Source: Dickeya zeae NCPPB 2538 (GTDB taxonomy: Bacteria > Pseudomonadota > Gammaproteobacteria > Enterobacterales > Enterobacteriaceae). Taken from it: a stretch of DNA of 64,000 nucleotides. Positions 9,026 to 17,549 of this stretch are shown in pieces. The stretch is taken from assembly GCF_000406165.1 (NCBI RefSeq), contig NZ_CM001977.1, positions 3,988,280 through 4,052,279 of the forward strand. Reading direction: 5' to 3'. The notes under the pieces are model-generated. The model made no database searches and had not been told where the DNA came from. It was given only the letters and a program-made list of their open reading frames with translations. Positions within the stretch are counted from its first letter, which is position 1; the number at the start of each line of letters is the position of its first letter. The position numbers and the translations under genes are program-made.

Positions 9026-9451
9026 ATGAGTCTGATAAAAGAGTTTCGTGAATTCGCCATGCGCGGCAATGTTGTTGACCTGGCTGTAGGGGTCATTATT
9101 GGTGCGGCATTTGGGAAAATCGTATCGTCGCTGGTATCGGACATTATTATGCCGCCATTGGGGTTATTGATAGGCGGTGTCGATTTCAAGCAGTTCCATT
9201 GGGTTTTACGAGAAGCTCAGGGCAACCTTGCTGCCGTCAGCATAAACTACGGTACATTCATTCAGAATATTTTTGATTTTGTTATCATGGCCTTCGCCAT
9301 TTTTATGGCCATAAAACTGATGAACAAATTACGCCGCACTCAACAGGAACAACCGAATACCCCACCGAAAATCACCGCGGAAGAAACACTCCTGACAGAA
9401 ATAAGAGATCTGCTCAAACAGCAGATTGATAGCCAGTCTAAAAATTCATAA
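9026..9451 (+). CDS. mscL: Large-conductance mechanosensitive channel MscL
   Basis: MscL is a homopentameric inner-membrane channel that opens under high membrane tension during hypo-osmotic shock. The 141-residue protein has the conserved N-terminal amphipathic helix (SLIKEFREFAMRGNVVDLA), two membrane segments (about 15-45 and 75-100) with the small-residue gate GVIIGAAFGKIV, and a charged C-terminal helix. AGGAG lies about 9 nt before the ATG. Its last 6 nt overlap the 3' end of the convergent arfA. Confidence 0.97.
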   Translation: MSLIKEFREFAMRGNVVDLAVGVIIGAAFGKIVSSLVSDIIMPPLGLLIGGVDFKQFHWVLREAQGNLAAVSINYGTFIQNIFDFVIMAFAIFMAIKLMNKLRRTQQEQPNTPPKITAEETLLTEIRDLLKQQIDSQSKNS

Positions 9452-9682
9452 CTGATCTTGATAACTGAAACAGCAAATCAGAAGGCCAGTGGTAAAAGTG
9501 TTATTGCTCTTACCACTGGCCTCCCAATTTTTACTCTGTGCTTTCTGATGTTTCTCTTTGCGCCGATAACTTCCTTTACCTTTAGCATTTTGCTCGACAC
9601 GTTGGCGAAACAAGGGGTCATGCAGTAATGCTTCGAGTGCATTATCGGTTATTCGACCTTTAGTATGGCGATAGCTCGACAT
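9446..9682 (-). CDS. arfA: Alternative ribosome-rescue factor ArfA
   Basis: ArfA recruits RF2 to ribosomes stalled on non-stop mRNA, as a backup to tmRNA. The N-terminal 55 residues (MSSYRHTKG... HDPLFRQRVE ... GKGSYRRKEKH ... NWEASGK) match the active E. coli protein. The annotated frame continues to 78 residues with a hydrophobic tail (TTGLLICCF). In E. coli the full-length tail causes degradation, and the active form comes from an mRNA cut within a hairpin. A 12-bp perfect hairpin covers codons 54-67 here, so that control is probably conserved. The gene is convergent with mscL. Confidence 0.95.
   Translation of the reverse strand: MSSYRHTKGRITDNALEALLHDPLFRQRVEQNAKGKGSYRRKEKHQKAQSKNWEASGKSNNTFTTGLLICCFSYQDQL
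9484..9521 (-). promoter_or_regulatory. Intragenic arfA hairpin (truncation/RNase III-type signal)
   Basis: GGCCAGTGGTAA (9484-9495) pairs perfectly with TTACCACTGGCC (9510-9521) around a 14-nt loop, within codons 54-67 of arfA. In E. coli a hairpin at this place causes RNase III cleavage or termination, so that arfA mRNA is itself non-stop and ArfA accumulates only when tmRNA fails. The stem is seen directly; the mechanism here is inferred from E. coli. Confidence 0.8.
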
Positions 9683-9739
9683 AAATTACCTCATTTGATA
9701 GACATAACATTGGCAAGGACACCGTATTATAACGACAGG

Positions 9740-10129
9740 TCAGTCGTCTTTCTCAGGGTGTAACCTCTTCTCAAACCGGCTCATCAGTTGATGCCGATAA
9801 GACATTTTTAAAAAATCCGTGTTGACGCCTGAAAGCTGTAAACGCAATTCAAGCGCTCTGAGCTGCCGGGATAACTCAACATACTCGTTTGATGCAGGGT
9901 CAGTAGTGAGCAGTAAATCTGCCAGTGTCAACGCGTCCTTACGAGTTGATAACTCCGGTGGTAAAAAACCAGAATTCTTCATCAAGTGGTATGCGCTGCG
10001 CAACTCACTAGGGACGGCGCTATTATCATCCAATTGAAGCGGCTTACCGCTTCCCGATAAATGATCCAATTCTCCGCGCTTTTGTGCTTCGAGTATATGG
10101 CGCTCAGCCCATTCATCAATAGGAAACAT
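9740..10129 (-). CDS. DUF1992 (DnaJ-C28-like domain) protein, YhdN family
   Basis: A 129-residue protein opening MFPIDEWAERHILEAQKRGE, followed by the GSGKPL and LPPEL motifs typical of DUF1992 (the conserved domain of DnaJ homologue subfamily C member 28, without a J domain). It corresponds in place and sequence to E. coli YhdN. The function is unknown. In E. coli zntR lies between this gene and arfA; here only 57 nt separate them, too little for zntR. Confidence 0.88.
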   Translation of the reverse strand: MFPIDEWAERHILEAQKRGELDHLSGSGKPLQLDDNSAVPSELRSAYHLMKNSGFLPPELSTRKDALTLADLLLTTDPASNEYVELSRQLRALELRLQLSGVNTDFLKMSYRHQLMSRFEKRLHPEKDD

Positions 10130-10217
10130 AACACAACCTCATACTCGAGATTTTATTCATATGATAGTGGATTGAAAAGCACTCGAACAGCGGCGGGGAG
10201 GGCTAAAATAAGGACGT

Positions 10218-10245
10218 AAAAAAACCGGGTTTCCCCGGCTTTTTT
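10218..10245 (-). terminator. Alpha operon terminator
   Basis: CCGGG (10225-10229) pairs with CCCGG (10234-10238) around a 4-nt loop that reads GAAA on the minus strand. The arms are flanked by A7 (10218-10224) and T6 (10240-10245), so a U-tract exists in both directions. It lies 14 nt after the rplQ stop. Confidence 0.9.
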
Positions 10246-10258
10246 ACGCTAGTGCAAA

Positions 10259-10675
<417 letters not shown>

Positions 10676-10691
10676 TTAACCTGTGATCCGG

Positions 10692-11681
10692 TTACTCATC
10701 AGCAATGCTTGCCGGTGGCCAGTTTTCCAGGCGCATGCCCAGTGACAAACCACGAGAAGCCAGCACGTCTTTGATCTCAGTAAGAGATTTTTTACCCAGG
10801 TTAGGCGTTTTAAGCAATTCAACCTCGGTACGCTGTACCAGATCACCGATGTAGTGGATAGCTTCTGCCTTAAGGCAGTTAGCAGAGCGGACAGTCAATT
10901 CAAGATCGTCAACAGGGCGCAGCAGGATCGGATCGAATTCTGGTTTCTCTTCTTTCACTTCCGGCTGACGTACATCACGTAAGTCAACGAAAGCTTCCAA
11001 TTGTTCAGCCAGAATGGTTGCCGCACGGCGGATCGCCTCTTCAGGATCGATCGTACCATTGGTTTCCATTTCGATAACCAGCTTGTCCAGGTCAGTACGC
11101 TGTTCAACACGCGCTGCTTCAACATTGTAAGCGATACGCTCAACAGGGCTGTAGCAAGCGTCGACTAACAGACGACCGATCGGGCGCTCATCTTCTTCCG
11201 TATGAATACGGGCAGACGCCGGCACATAACCACGACCACGCTGAACTTTGATACGCATATTGATAGATGCATTCTCATCGGTCAGATGGCAGATCACATG
11301 CTGTGGCTTGACGATTTCGACATCACCATCATGGGTGATGTCGGCTGCAGTCACAGGGCCAATGCCAGATTTATTCAGGGTAAGAATAACTTCATCTTTG
11401 CCTTGAACTCTCACCGCCAGCCCTTTCAGGTTGAGCAGGATTTCCAGGATATCTTCCTGTACGCCTTCTTTGGTGCTGTACTCGTGCAGTACACCATCAA
11501 TCTCAACCTCGGTCACCGCGCAACCAGGCATGGATGAAAGCAGAATACGGCGCAGTGCGTTACCAAGAGTATGGCCGAAGCCCCGCTCTAACGGCTCAAG
11601 GGTCACCTTGGCGTGCGTCGAACTAACTTGCTCGATATCTACCAGGCGCGGTTTTAGAAACTCTGTCACAGAACCCTGCAT
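10692..11681 (-). CDS. rpoA: RNA polymerase alpha subunit
   Basis: The alpha subunit dimerises to nucleate assembly of RNA polymerase and contacts UP elements and activators. The 329-residue chain has the N-terminal dimerisation domain (about 1-235), a flexible linker and the C-terminal domain (about 250-329). The C-terminal domain contains [12 protein letters not shown], holding the DNA- and CRP-contact Arg265 region, and [12 protein letters not shown]. Length matches E. coli. It is co-transcribed with rpsM, rpsK, rpsD and rplQ. Confidence 0.99.
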
Positions 11682-11706
11682 TGTGTCCTCTCTTTGGTAC
11701 TAAGCT

Positions 11707-12327
11707 TTACTTGGAGTAAAGCTCGACGATCAGGTGTTCATTAATGTCCGCAGACAGATCGGTACGTTCAGGAATACGTTTGAACACACCTTCCATCTTG
11801 GCAGCATCAACTTCCAGCCAAGTTGGCTTTTCACGCTGTTCAGCCAGCTCCAGAGCGGCCTTAACACGAGACTGCTTTTTCGCTTTCTCGCGGATGCTGA
11901 CTACGTCATTCGGAGATACCTGATAAGAAGCGATGTTAACAACGCGACCATTTACCATAACAGCTTTGTGACTTACCAGCTGACGAGCTTCTGCGCGGGT
12001 AGCACCGAATCCCATACGGTAAACAACGTTGTCCAGACGACCTTCCAGCAACTGCAACAGGTTGGCACCTGTATTGCCTTTCAGGCGAGCGGCTTCTTTG
12101 TAGTAGTTACGGAATTGACGCTCCAGAACACCGTAGATACGGCGAACTTTCTGCTTCTCACGCAACTGTACACCATAGTCAGACAGACGCGGTTTACGTG
12201 CGCCGTGCTGGCCAGGAGCTTGTTCAATTTTACACTTGGAATCGATCGCGCGAACACCAGACTTTAGAAACAGGTCGGTGCCTTCACGACGGCTCAGCTT
12301 GAGCTTAGGACCCAAATATCTTGCCAT
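11707..12327 (-). CDS. rpsD: 30S ribosomal protein S4
   Basis: S4 is a primary 16S rRNA binder, starts 5'-domain assembly and, in E. coli, represses its own alpha operon by binding the leader pseudoknot upstream of rpsM. The 206-residue sequence (MARYLGPKLKLSRREGTD...) has the S4 RNA-binding domain around residues 95-160. The leader it should bind is recognisable at 13121-13213. Confidence 0.98.
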   Translation of the reverse strand: MARYLGPKLKLSRREGTDLFLKSGVRAIDSKCKIEQAPGQHGARKPRLSDYGVQLREKQKVRRIYGVLERQFRNYYKEAARLKGNTGANLLQLLEGRLDNVVYRMGFGATRAEARQLVSHKAVMVNGRVVNIASYQVSPNDVVSIREKAKKQSRVKAALELAEQREKPTWLEVDAAKMEGVFKRIPERTDLSADINEHLIVELYSK

Positions 12328-12357
12328 TTTCTTTCTCCAGCAATCCTAAAAGCGGCG

Positions 12358-12747
12358 TTACACGCGACGCTTTTTCGGCGGACGACAACCGTTATGAGGG
12401 ATCGGAGTCACATCAGTAATGTTAGTGATGCGGAAACCAGCCGCGTTCAGAGCGCGGATAGTAGACTCACGGCCCGGACCAGGTCCTTTAACCATAACTT
12501 CCAGATTCTTGATACCGTACTCTTTCACAGCTTCAGCGCAGCGCTCTGCTGCTACCTGAGCGGCGAACGGAGTGGATTTACGAGAACCACGGAAACCGGA
12601 ACCACCGGCAGTTGCCCAACCCAACGCATTACCCTGACGATCGGTAATGGTAACGATGGTGTTGTTGAAAGAAGCATGGATATGAGCCACACCGTCAGAG
12701 ACTTGCTTTCTTACACGCTTACGTGCACGAATAGGTGCCTTTGCCAT
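12358..12747 (-). CDS. rpsK: 30S ribosomal protein S11
   Basis: S11 lies in the platform of the small subunit near the E-site mRNA. The 129-residue protein ends [13 protein letters not shown], and the conserved [18 protein letters not shown] and [13 protein letters not shown] are present. It is the second gene of the alpha operon, 16 nt after rpsM. Confidence 0.98.
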
Positions 12748-12763
12748 TATTCAATCACCCCGA

Positions 12764-13120
12764 TTATTTCTTGATCGGTTTGCGCGGACCCTTACGGGTA
12801 CGGGCGTTAGTCTTGGTACGCTGACCGCGAACCGGCAGACCACGACGGTGACGCAAACCACGATAAGTACCAAGGTCCATCAGGCGCTTGATGCTCAGGG
12901 TGATTTCACGACGCAGGTCGCCTTCTACAACAAACTTGGCAACTTCGTCACGCAGCTTATCGATTTGCTCTTCAGACAGCTCACTGATCTTAACATCTTC
13001 AGCAATACCCGTTGCAGCACAGATAGATTTGGAACGGGTTTTACCAATGCCGTAAATAGCAGTTAATGCAATTACGGTATGTTTATGATCAGGAATGTTA
13101 ATGCCTGCTATACGGGCCAC
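12764..13120 (-). CDS. rpsM: 30S ribosomal protein S13
   Basis: S13 is in the small-subunit head and contacts the P-site tRNA and bridge B1. The 118-residue protein begins MARIAGINIPDHKHTVIALT and ends GPRKPIKK. The start codon is GTG (13118-13120), with AGGAG upstream and the conserved leader context seen in E. coli. It is the first gene of the alpha operon, so its initiation region is the S4 repression target. Confidence 0.98.
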   Translation of the reverse strand: MARIAGINIPDHKHTVIALTAIYGIGKTRSKSICAATGIAEDVKISELSEEQIDKLRDEVAKFVVEGDLRREITLSIKRLMDLGTYRGLRHRRGLPVRGQRTKTNARTRKGPRKPIKK

Positions 13121-13213
13121 TATGCACTCCTACAATTTTATAAAGCAATATCATTCTGAAAAGCCCGTTTTCAGGATACTCAAATGACATTGCAGTTACA
13201 TACAAAAGATTGG
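13121..13213 (-). promoter_or_regulatory. Alpha operon leader (S4-binding pseudoknot region)
   Basis: The 93-nt leader between the inferred transcription start and the rpsM GTG matches the E. coli alpha leader in landmarks, including the hairpin CTGAAAA(GCCCG)TTTTCAG at 13156-13174 and the AGGAG before GTG. In E. coli this RNA folds into a nested pseudoknot bound by S4. The hairpin is visible; the full pseudoknot is inferred. Confidence 0.75.
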
Positions 13214-13219
13214 CTGGCT

Positions 13220-13248
13220 AATCTAGCCAGCTCAATCCAACTTTGCAA
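13220..13248 (-). promoter_or_regulatory. Alpha operon promoter
   Basis: On the minus strand the -35 TTGCAA (13248-13243), a 17-nt spacer and the -10 TAGATT (13225-13220) precede the alpha leader. The -10 lies inside a perfect palindrome, GCTGGCTA-GAT-TAGCCAGC (13213-13231). As RNA the palindrome would form a terminator-like hairpin for transcripts coming from the spc operon. Confidence 0.75.
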
Positions 13249-13266
13249 GAAAAATATGCGAGATAA

Positions 13267-13383
13267 TCAGCCTTGGCGCTGTTTATGCTTCGGTTCGGCA
13301 CTGCAGATAACGCGAACGACGCCGTTACGCTTAACAATCTTACAGTTACGACATAATTTCTTGACGGAAGCACGAACTTTCAT
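13267..13383 (-). CDS. rpmJ: 50S ribosomal protein L36
   Basis: A 38-codon gene reading [20 protein letters not shown] and ending KHKQRQG. It is the zinc-binding form of L36, with Cys11, Cys14, Cys27 and His33 as ligands. It is the last gene of the spc operon, between secY and the alpha promoter. The zinc form is repressed by Zur-controlled alternatives in some bacteria; no alternative is seen here. Confidence 0.97.
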
Positions 13384-13416
13384 TTTTACTCTCCGTAACT
13401 TCTCAAGCTAACCTAA

Positions 13417-14748
13417 TCAGCGGCTATAGCCTTTCAGGTTCGCCTTCTTCAATGCAGACTCGTACTGACTTGACATCAGCAGCGTTTGCACTTGAGCCAT
13501 AAAGTCCATGATCACAACAACAACGATCAGTAATGACGTCCCACCGAAATAGAACGGCACTTTCATTGCGTCACGCATGAACTCCGGGATGAGGCAGATA
13601 AAGGTAATATACATCGCACCAACTAACGTCAGGCGGGTCATTACTTTATCAATATACTTCGCCGTTTGCTCTCCCGGACGAATTCCTGGCACGAATGCAC
13701 CGGACTTCTTCAGGTTATCTGCTGTTTCACGCGGGTTAAACACCAACGCGGTATAGAAGAAACAGAAGAAGATGATTGCAGATGCATAGAGTAACACATA
13801 AAGCGGTTGCCCAGGCTGCAGATACAGCGAAATAGTCGTCAGCCAGTTCCAACCGGTACCGCCCCCAAACCACGATGCTATCGTCGCCGGGAACAGAATA
13901 ATACTGGAAGCAAAGATAGCTGGAATAACACCGGCCATATTCACCTTCAGTGGTAAATGTGTACTCTGTGCTGCATATACGCGACGTCCTTGCTGGCGTT
14001 TGGCGTAGTTAACAACGATACGACGTTGACCGCGCTCGATAAACACCACAAAGAACGTTACAGCGAATACCAGCACTGCAACCAACAGCAACAGGAGGAA
14101 GTGCAGATCGCCTTGCCGCGCTTGCTCGATGGTATGGCCAATAGCCGGCGGTAAACCCGCAACAATACCTGCAAAGATTATGATTGAGATACCGTTACCG
14201 ATACCGCGTTCAGTAATCTGCTCGCCCAGCCACATCAGGAACATAGTCCCTGTGACCAGACTGACAACAGCGGTGAAATAAAACGCAAAGCCTGGATTAA
14301 TTACCAGACCTTGCATTCCAGGCATATTCGGTAAACCGGTAGCAATACCGATTGACTGAAATATCCCCAACACCAAAGTGCCGTAGCGGGTGTACTGGCT
14401 GATTTTACGTCGGCCAGCTTCCCCTTCCTTCTTAATTTCCGCCAATGCGGGATGAACCACCGTCAACAACTGAATGATGATGGATGCCGAAATATACGGC
14501 ATAATTCCCAGTGCGAAAATTGAAGCGCGGCTTAAAGCACCACCAGAGAACATGTTAAACATTTCAATGATGGTGCCACGCTGTTGTTCGAGCAATTTGG
14601 CAAGCACAGTGGCATCAATACCAGGAATGGGAATAAAAGAGCCAATACGGAAAACAATCAACGCACCGATAACAAACAACAGTCTGCGTTTCAGTTCGCC
14701 AACTCCGCCTTTAGCACTTTGAAAATCTAATCCTGGTTGTTTAGCCAT
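13417..14748 (-). CDS. secY: Protein translocase channel SecY
   Basis: SecY is the pore-forming subunit of the SecYEG inner-membrane translocon. The 443-residue protein has about ten hydrophobic segments, including the conserved GIMPYISASIIIQLL (plug/TM2 area) and the cytoplasmic loop with ERGQRRIVVNYAKRQQG. Length and start (MAKQPGLDFQSAKGG) match E. coli. It lies within the spc operon between rplO and rpmJ. Confidence 0.99.
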   Translation of the reverse strand: MAKQPGLDFQSAKGGVGELKRRLLFVIGALIVFRIGSFIPIPGIDATVLAKLLEQQRGTIIEMFNMFSGGALSRASIFALGIMPYISASIIIQLLTVVHPALAEIKKEGEAGRRKISQYTRYGTLVLGIFQSIGIATGLPNMPGMQGLVINPGFAFYFTAVVSLVTGTMFLMWLGEQITERGIGNGISIIIFAGIVAGLPPAIGHTIEQARQGDLHFLLLLLVAVLVFAVTFFVVFIERGQRRIVVNYAKRQQGRRVYAAQSTHLPLKVNMAGVIPAIFASSIILFPATIASWFGGGTGWNWLTTISLYLQPGQPLYVLLYASAIIFFCFFYTALVFNPRETADNLKKSGAFVPGIRPGEQTAKYIDKVMTRLTLVGAMYITFICLIPEFMRDAMKVPFYFGGTSLLIVVVVIMDFMAQVQTLLMSSQYESALKKANLKGYSR

Positions 14749-14755
14749 CTGCTAC

Positions 14756-15190
14756 TTATTCCTCAATTTTGCCGCCAGCAGCTTCGATAGCAGCACGAGC
14801 GCCTTTGGTGACGCGCAGACCACGAATCGTTACCGGACGTGCAACTTCGCCAGACAGAATCACTTTCGCGAATTCAATCTGAACGCCGATGACGTTAGCA
14901 GCTTTCAGCGTATTCAGATCAACAACATCGCCTTCCACACGAGCCAGATCAGACAGACGGATTTCCGCTGTAATCATCGCTTTGCGAGAAGTGAAGCCGA
15001 ACTTCGGCAGACGACGATACAAAGGCATCTGACCGCCTTCGAAGCCACGACGTACGCCACCGCCAGAACGAGAGTTCTGACCTTTGACGCCGCGACCACC
15101 AGTCTTACCGAGGCCGGAACCAATACCGCGACCTAAGCGCTTCGGCGCGTGTTTAGAGCCTTCGGCCGGAGACAGAGTATTCAAACGCAT
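14756..15190 (-). CDS. rplO: 50S ribosomal protein L15
   Basis: L15 is a late-assembly 23S rRNA binder with a long glycine/arginine-rich N-terminal extension. The 144-residue sequence (MRLNTLSPAEGSKHAPKRLG) contains GRGIGSGLGKTGGRGVKGQ and ends in an alanine/glycine-rich globular part. It lies 4 nt after rpmD and 8 nt before secY. Confidence 0.98.
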   Translation of the reverse strand: MRLNTLSPAEGSKHAPKRLGRGIGSGLGKTGGRGVKGQNSRSGGGVRRGFEGGQMPLYRRLPKFGFTSRKAMITAEIRLSDLARVEGDVVDLNTLKAANVIGVQIEFAKVILSGEVARPVTIRGLRVTKGARAAIEAAGGKIEE

Positions 15191-15193
15191 CTG

Positions 15194-15373
15194 TTACTCC
15201 TCCACTTTAACCATGTAGGAAACCGCGTTGACCATACCGCGAACAGCAGGAGTATCCTCGCGCTCAACGGTGTGACCAATACGACGCAGACCCAGGCCAA
15301 GCAGCGTTGCCTTATGTTTCGGCAGACGACCGATTGCACTACGGGTTTGAGTAATTTTAATAGTCTTTGCCAT
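15194..15373 (-). CDS. rpmD: 50S ribosomal protein L30
   Basis: A 59-residue L30 beginning MAKTIKITQTRSAIGRLPKH and ending VSYMVKVEE. The frame is open two codons further upstream (ATG at 15379), but the family start is MAKT at 15373. It lies between rpsE and rplO in the spc operon. Confidence 0.97.
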   Translation of the reverse strand: MAKTIKITQTRSAIGRLPKHKATLLGLGLRRIGHTVEREDTPAVRGMVNAVSYMVKVEE

Positions 15374-15379
15374 GGTCAA

Positions 15380-15880
15380 TTACCCCAGAATGTCTTCAAC
15401 GGATTTACCACGCTTGGCAGCGACCATTTCCGGGGACTTCATGTTAGCCAAGCCGTCGATAGTTGCACGAACCACGTTAATCGGGTTTGTGGAACCATAG
15501 GCCTTAGCCAATACGTTGTGAACCCCTGCAACTTCCAGGACGGCGCGCATTGCACCACCGGCGATGATACCGGTACCTTCGGAAGCTGGCTGCATGAACA
15601 CACGAGAACCTGTGTGTGCACCTTTAACCGGGTGCTGCAGAGTGCCGTTGTTCAGCGCGACATTCATCATATTGCGACGGGCTTTTTCCATCGCTTTCTG
15701 GATCGCTGCCGGAACTTCGCGAGCTTTGCCGTAACCAAAACCTACGCGACCGTTACCATCACCTACCACAGTCAGTGCTGTGAAGGAGAAAATACGACCA
15801 CCTTTAACGGTTTTAGATACGCGATTTACCGCGATCAGCTTTTCCTGCAGTTCGCCAGCTTGTTTTTCGATGTGAGCCAT
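15380..15880 (-). CDS. rpsE: 30S ribosomal protein S5
   Basis: S5 supports decoding fidelity and has helicase-like mRNA-entry contacts with S3 and S4. The 166-residue protein has the N-terminal double-stranded-RNA-binding fold with the VSKTVKGGRIFS loop (about 20-32), where spectinomycin-resistance changes occur in E. coli; that loop is wild type here. It lies 14 nt after rplR. Confidence 0.98.
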   Translation of the reverse strand: MAHIEKQAGELQEKLIAVNRVSKTVKGGRIFSFTALTVVGDGNGRVGFGYGKAREVPAAIQKAMEKARRNMMNVALNNGTLQHPVKGAHTGSRVFMQPASEGTGIIAGGAMRAVLEVAGVHNVLAKAYGSTNPINVVRATIDGLANMKSPEMVAAKRGKSVEDILG

Positions 15881-15894
15881 CTTACACCTCTACC

Positions 15895-16248
15895 TTAGAA
15901 CTGAAGGCCAGCTTCACGGGCAGCATCTGCCAGTGCCTGGACTCGACCATGATATTGGAACCCGGAACGGTCAAAGGCCACACCCTTGATGCCTTTTTCC
16001 AGAGCGCGTTCAGCAACAGCTTTACCAACAGCTGCGGCCGCGTCTTTGTTACCGGTATACTTCAGTTGCTCAGCGATAGCTTTTTCTACAGTAGAAGCGG
16101 CTACCAGGACTTCAGAACCGTTCGGTGCGATAACCTGCGCATAAATATGCCGGGGGGTACGATGTACCACCAGACGAGTCGCACCCAATTCACGGATTTT
16201 GCGACGTGCGCGGGTTGCACGACGGATACGAGCTGATTTCTTATCCAT
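15895..16248 (-). CDS. rplR: 50S ribosomal protein L18
   Basis: L18 binds 5S rRNA and joins it to the 50S central protuberance with L5. The 117-residue sequence starts MDKKSARIRRATRARRKIRE and ends ALADAAREAGLQF, as in E. coli. It lies in the spc operon between rplF and rpsE. Confidence 0.98.
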   Translation of the reverse strand: MDKKSARIRRATRARRKIRELGATRLVVHRTPRHIYAQVIAPNGSEVLVAASTVEKAIAEQLKYTGNKDAAAAVGKAVAERALEKGIKGVAFDRSGFQYHGRVQALADAAREAGLQF

Positions 16249-16257
16249 AGTGTTACC

Positions 16258-16791
16258 TTACTTCTTCTTAGCCTCTTTGGTACGCACGACTTCATCGGCG
16301 TAACGGACACCTTTGCCTTTGTAAGGCTCAGGACGACGGTAAGCACGCAGGTCAGCCGCTACCTGACCGATCAGCTGTTTATCCGCACCTTTCAGTACGA
16401 TTTCAGTCTGAGACGGACATTCAGCAGTAATGCCTGCAGGCAGTTCGTGATCGATCGGGTGAGAGAAGCCCAGGGCCAAATTCACCACATTACCTTTCAC
16501 GGCTGCACGATAACCTACACCTACCAATTGCAGCTTTTTGGTGAAGCCTTCGGTAACACCGATAACCATGCTGTTCAACAGGGCGCGGGTAGTACCGGCC
16601 TGAGCCCAGCCATCAGCAAAACCTTCGCGCGGGGCGAAAGTCAGCACGTTATCAGCTTGTTTAACTTCGACAGCGGCATTGATCTCACGAACCAACTCGC
16701 CGTTTTTACCCTTGATCGAAACATCCTGACCGTTGAGTTTTACCTCTACGCCGGCAGGAATGACGACGGGTGCTTTTGCAACACGAGACAT
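16258..16791 (-). CDS. rplF: 50S ribosomal protein L6
   Basis: L6 binds 23S rRNA near the factor-binding site. The 177-residue protein shows the two repeated L6 folds and the C-terminal signature RRPEPYKGKGVRYADE. It follows rpsH by 13 nt and precedes rplR by 9 nt. Confidence 0.98.
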   Translation of the reverse strand: MSRVAKAPVVIPAGVEVKLNGQDVSIKGKNGELVREINAAVEVKQADNVLTFAPREGFADGWAQAGTTRALLNSMVIGVTEGFTKKLQLVGVGYRAAVKGNVVNLALGFSHPIDHELPAGITAECPSQTEIVLKGADKQLIGQVAADLRAYRRPEPYKGKGVRYADEVVRTKEAKKK

Positions 16792-16804
16792 TCTTCCCTC
16801 CCGA

Positions 16805-17197
16805 TTAAGCTACGTAGCAGATAATCTCGCCACCAAGACCAGCCTGGCGAGCTGCACGATCAGTCATCACACCTTTAGAGGTAGAAACAACTGCGATACC
16901 TAAACCGGCCATAACTTTCGGCAGCTCATCTTTGCGTTTATAGATGCGCAGACCAGGACGGCTGATACGCTGAATGCTTTCTACAACAGCCTTGCCCTGG
17001 AAATACTTAAGAGTCAGTTCCAGTTCAGGCTTGGTGTCGCCTTCAACTTTAAAATCTTCAATAAAACCTTCTTCCTTCAGCACGTTGGCAATTGCCACTT
17101 TCAGCTTGGAGGAAGGCATGGTGACCGCAACTTTGTTCGCGGCCTGACCGTTACGGATACGGGTCAGCATATCCGCGATCGGATCTTGCATGCTCAT
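16805..17197 (-). CDS. rpsH: 30S ribosomal protein S8
   Basis: S8 binds helix 21 of 16S rRNA and in E. coli represses the spc operon by binding the rplE start region. The 130-residue protein (MSMQDPIADMLTRIRNGQAA) ends RQAGLGGEIICYVA with the conserved STSKGVMTDRAAR. It lies within the spc operon between rpsN and rplF. Confidence 0.98.
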   Translation of the reverse strand: MSMQDPIADMLTRIRNGQAANKVAVTMPSSKLKVAIANVLKEEGFIEDFKVEGDTKPELELTLKYFQGKAVVESIQRISRPGLRIYKRKDELPKVMAGLGIAVVSTSKGVMTDRAARQAGLGGEIICYVA

Positions 17198-17230
17198 CTG
17201 TCTTTACTCCCGTGATTCAATTGGTGACAA

Positions 17231-17536
17231 TTACCAGCTAGCCTTTTTCAGACCCGGAATTTCACCGCGCATGGCGGCTTCACGGACCTTGATACGGCTC
17301 AACCCGAACTTCCGCAGGAAAGCGTGCGGACGACCTGTCTGGCGGCAGCGGTTACGCTGACGGGACGGGCTGGAATCACGCGGCAGAGTCTGCAGCTTGA
17401 GAACAGCATCCCAACGATCTTCGTCGGATGAGTTCACATTGGAGATGATAGCTTTCAGCTCAACGCGCTTGGCGAAGAATTTATCAGCTAATTTCACGCG
17501 CTTAACTTCGCGTGCTTTCATGGATTGCTTAGCCAT
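17231..17536 (-). CDS. rpsN: 30S ribosomal protein S14
   Basis: The 101-residue S14 reads MAKQSMKAREVKRVKLADKF through GEIPGLKKASW. It is the long, zinc-free type (a single cysteine, no CxxC pairs). The frame is open a further 79 codons upstream through the end of rplE, but that extension is out-of-frame rplE sequence; the family start and spacing to rplE fix the ATG at 17536. Confidence 0.97.
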   Translation of the reverse strand: MAKQSMKAREVKRVKLADKFFAKRVELKAIISNVNSSDEDRWDAVLKLQTLPRDSSPSRQRNRCRQTGRPHAFLRKFGLSRIKVREAAMRGEIPGLKKASW

Positions 17537-17549
17537 TAGTAACCCTACC

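Noticed and set aside
15149..15898. 249-codon plus-strand frame across the spc operon
   Set aside because: It is antisense to rplO, rpmD and rpsE, all certain; no start context or homology.
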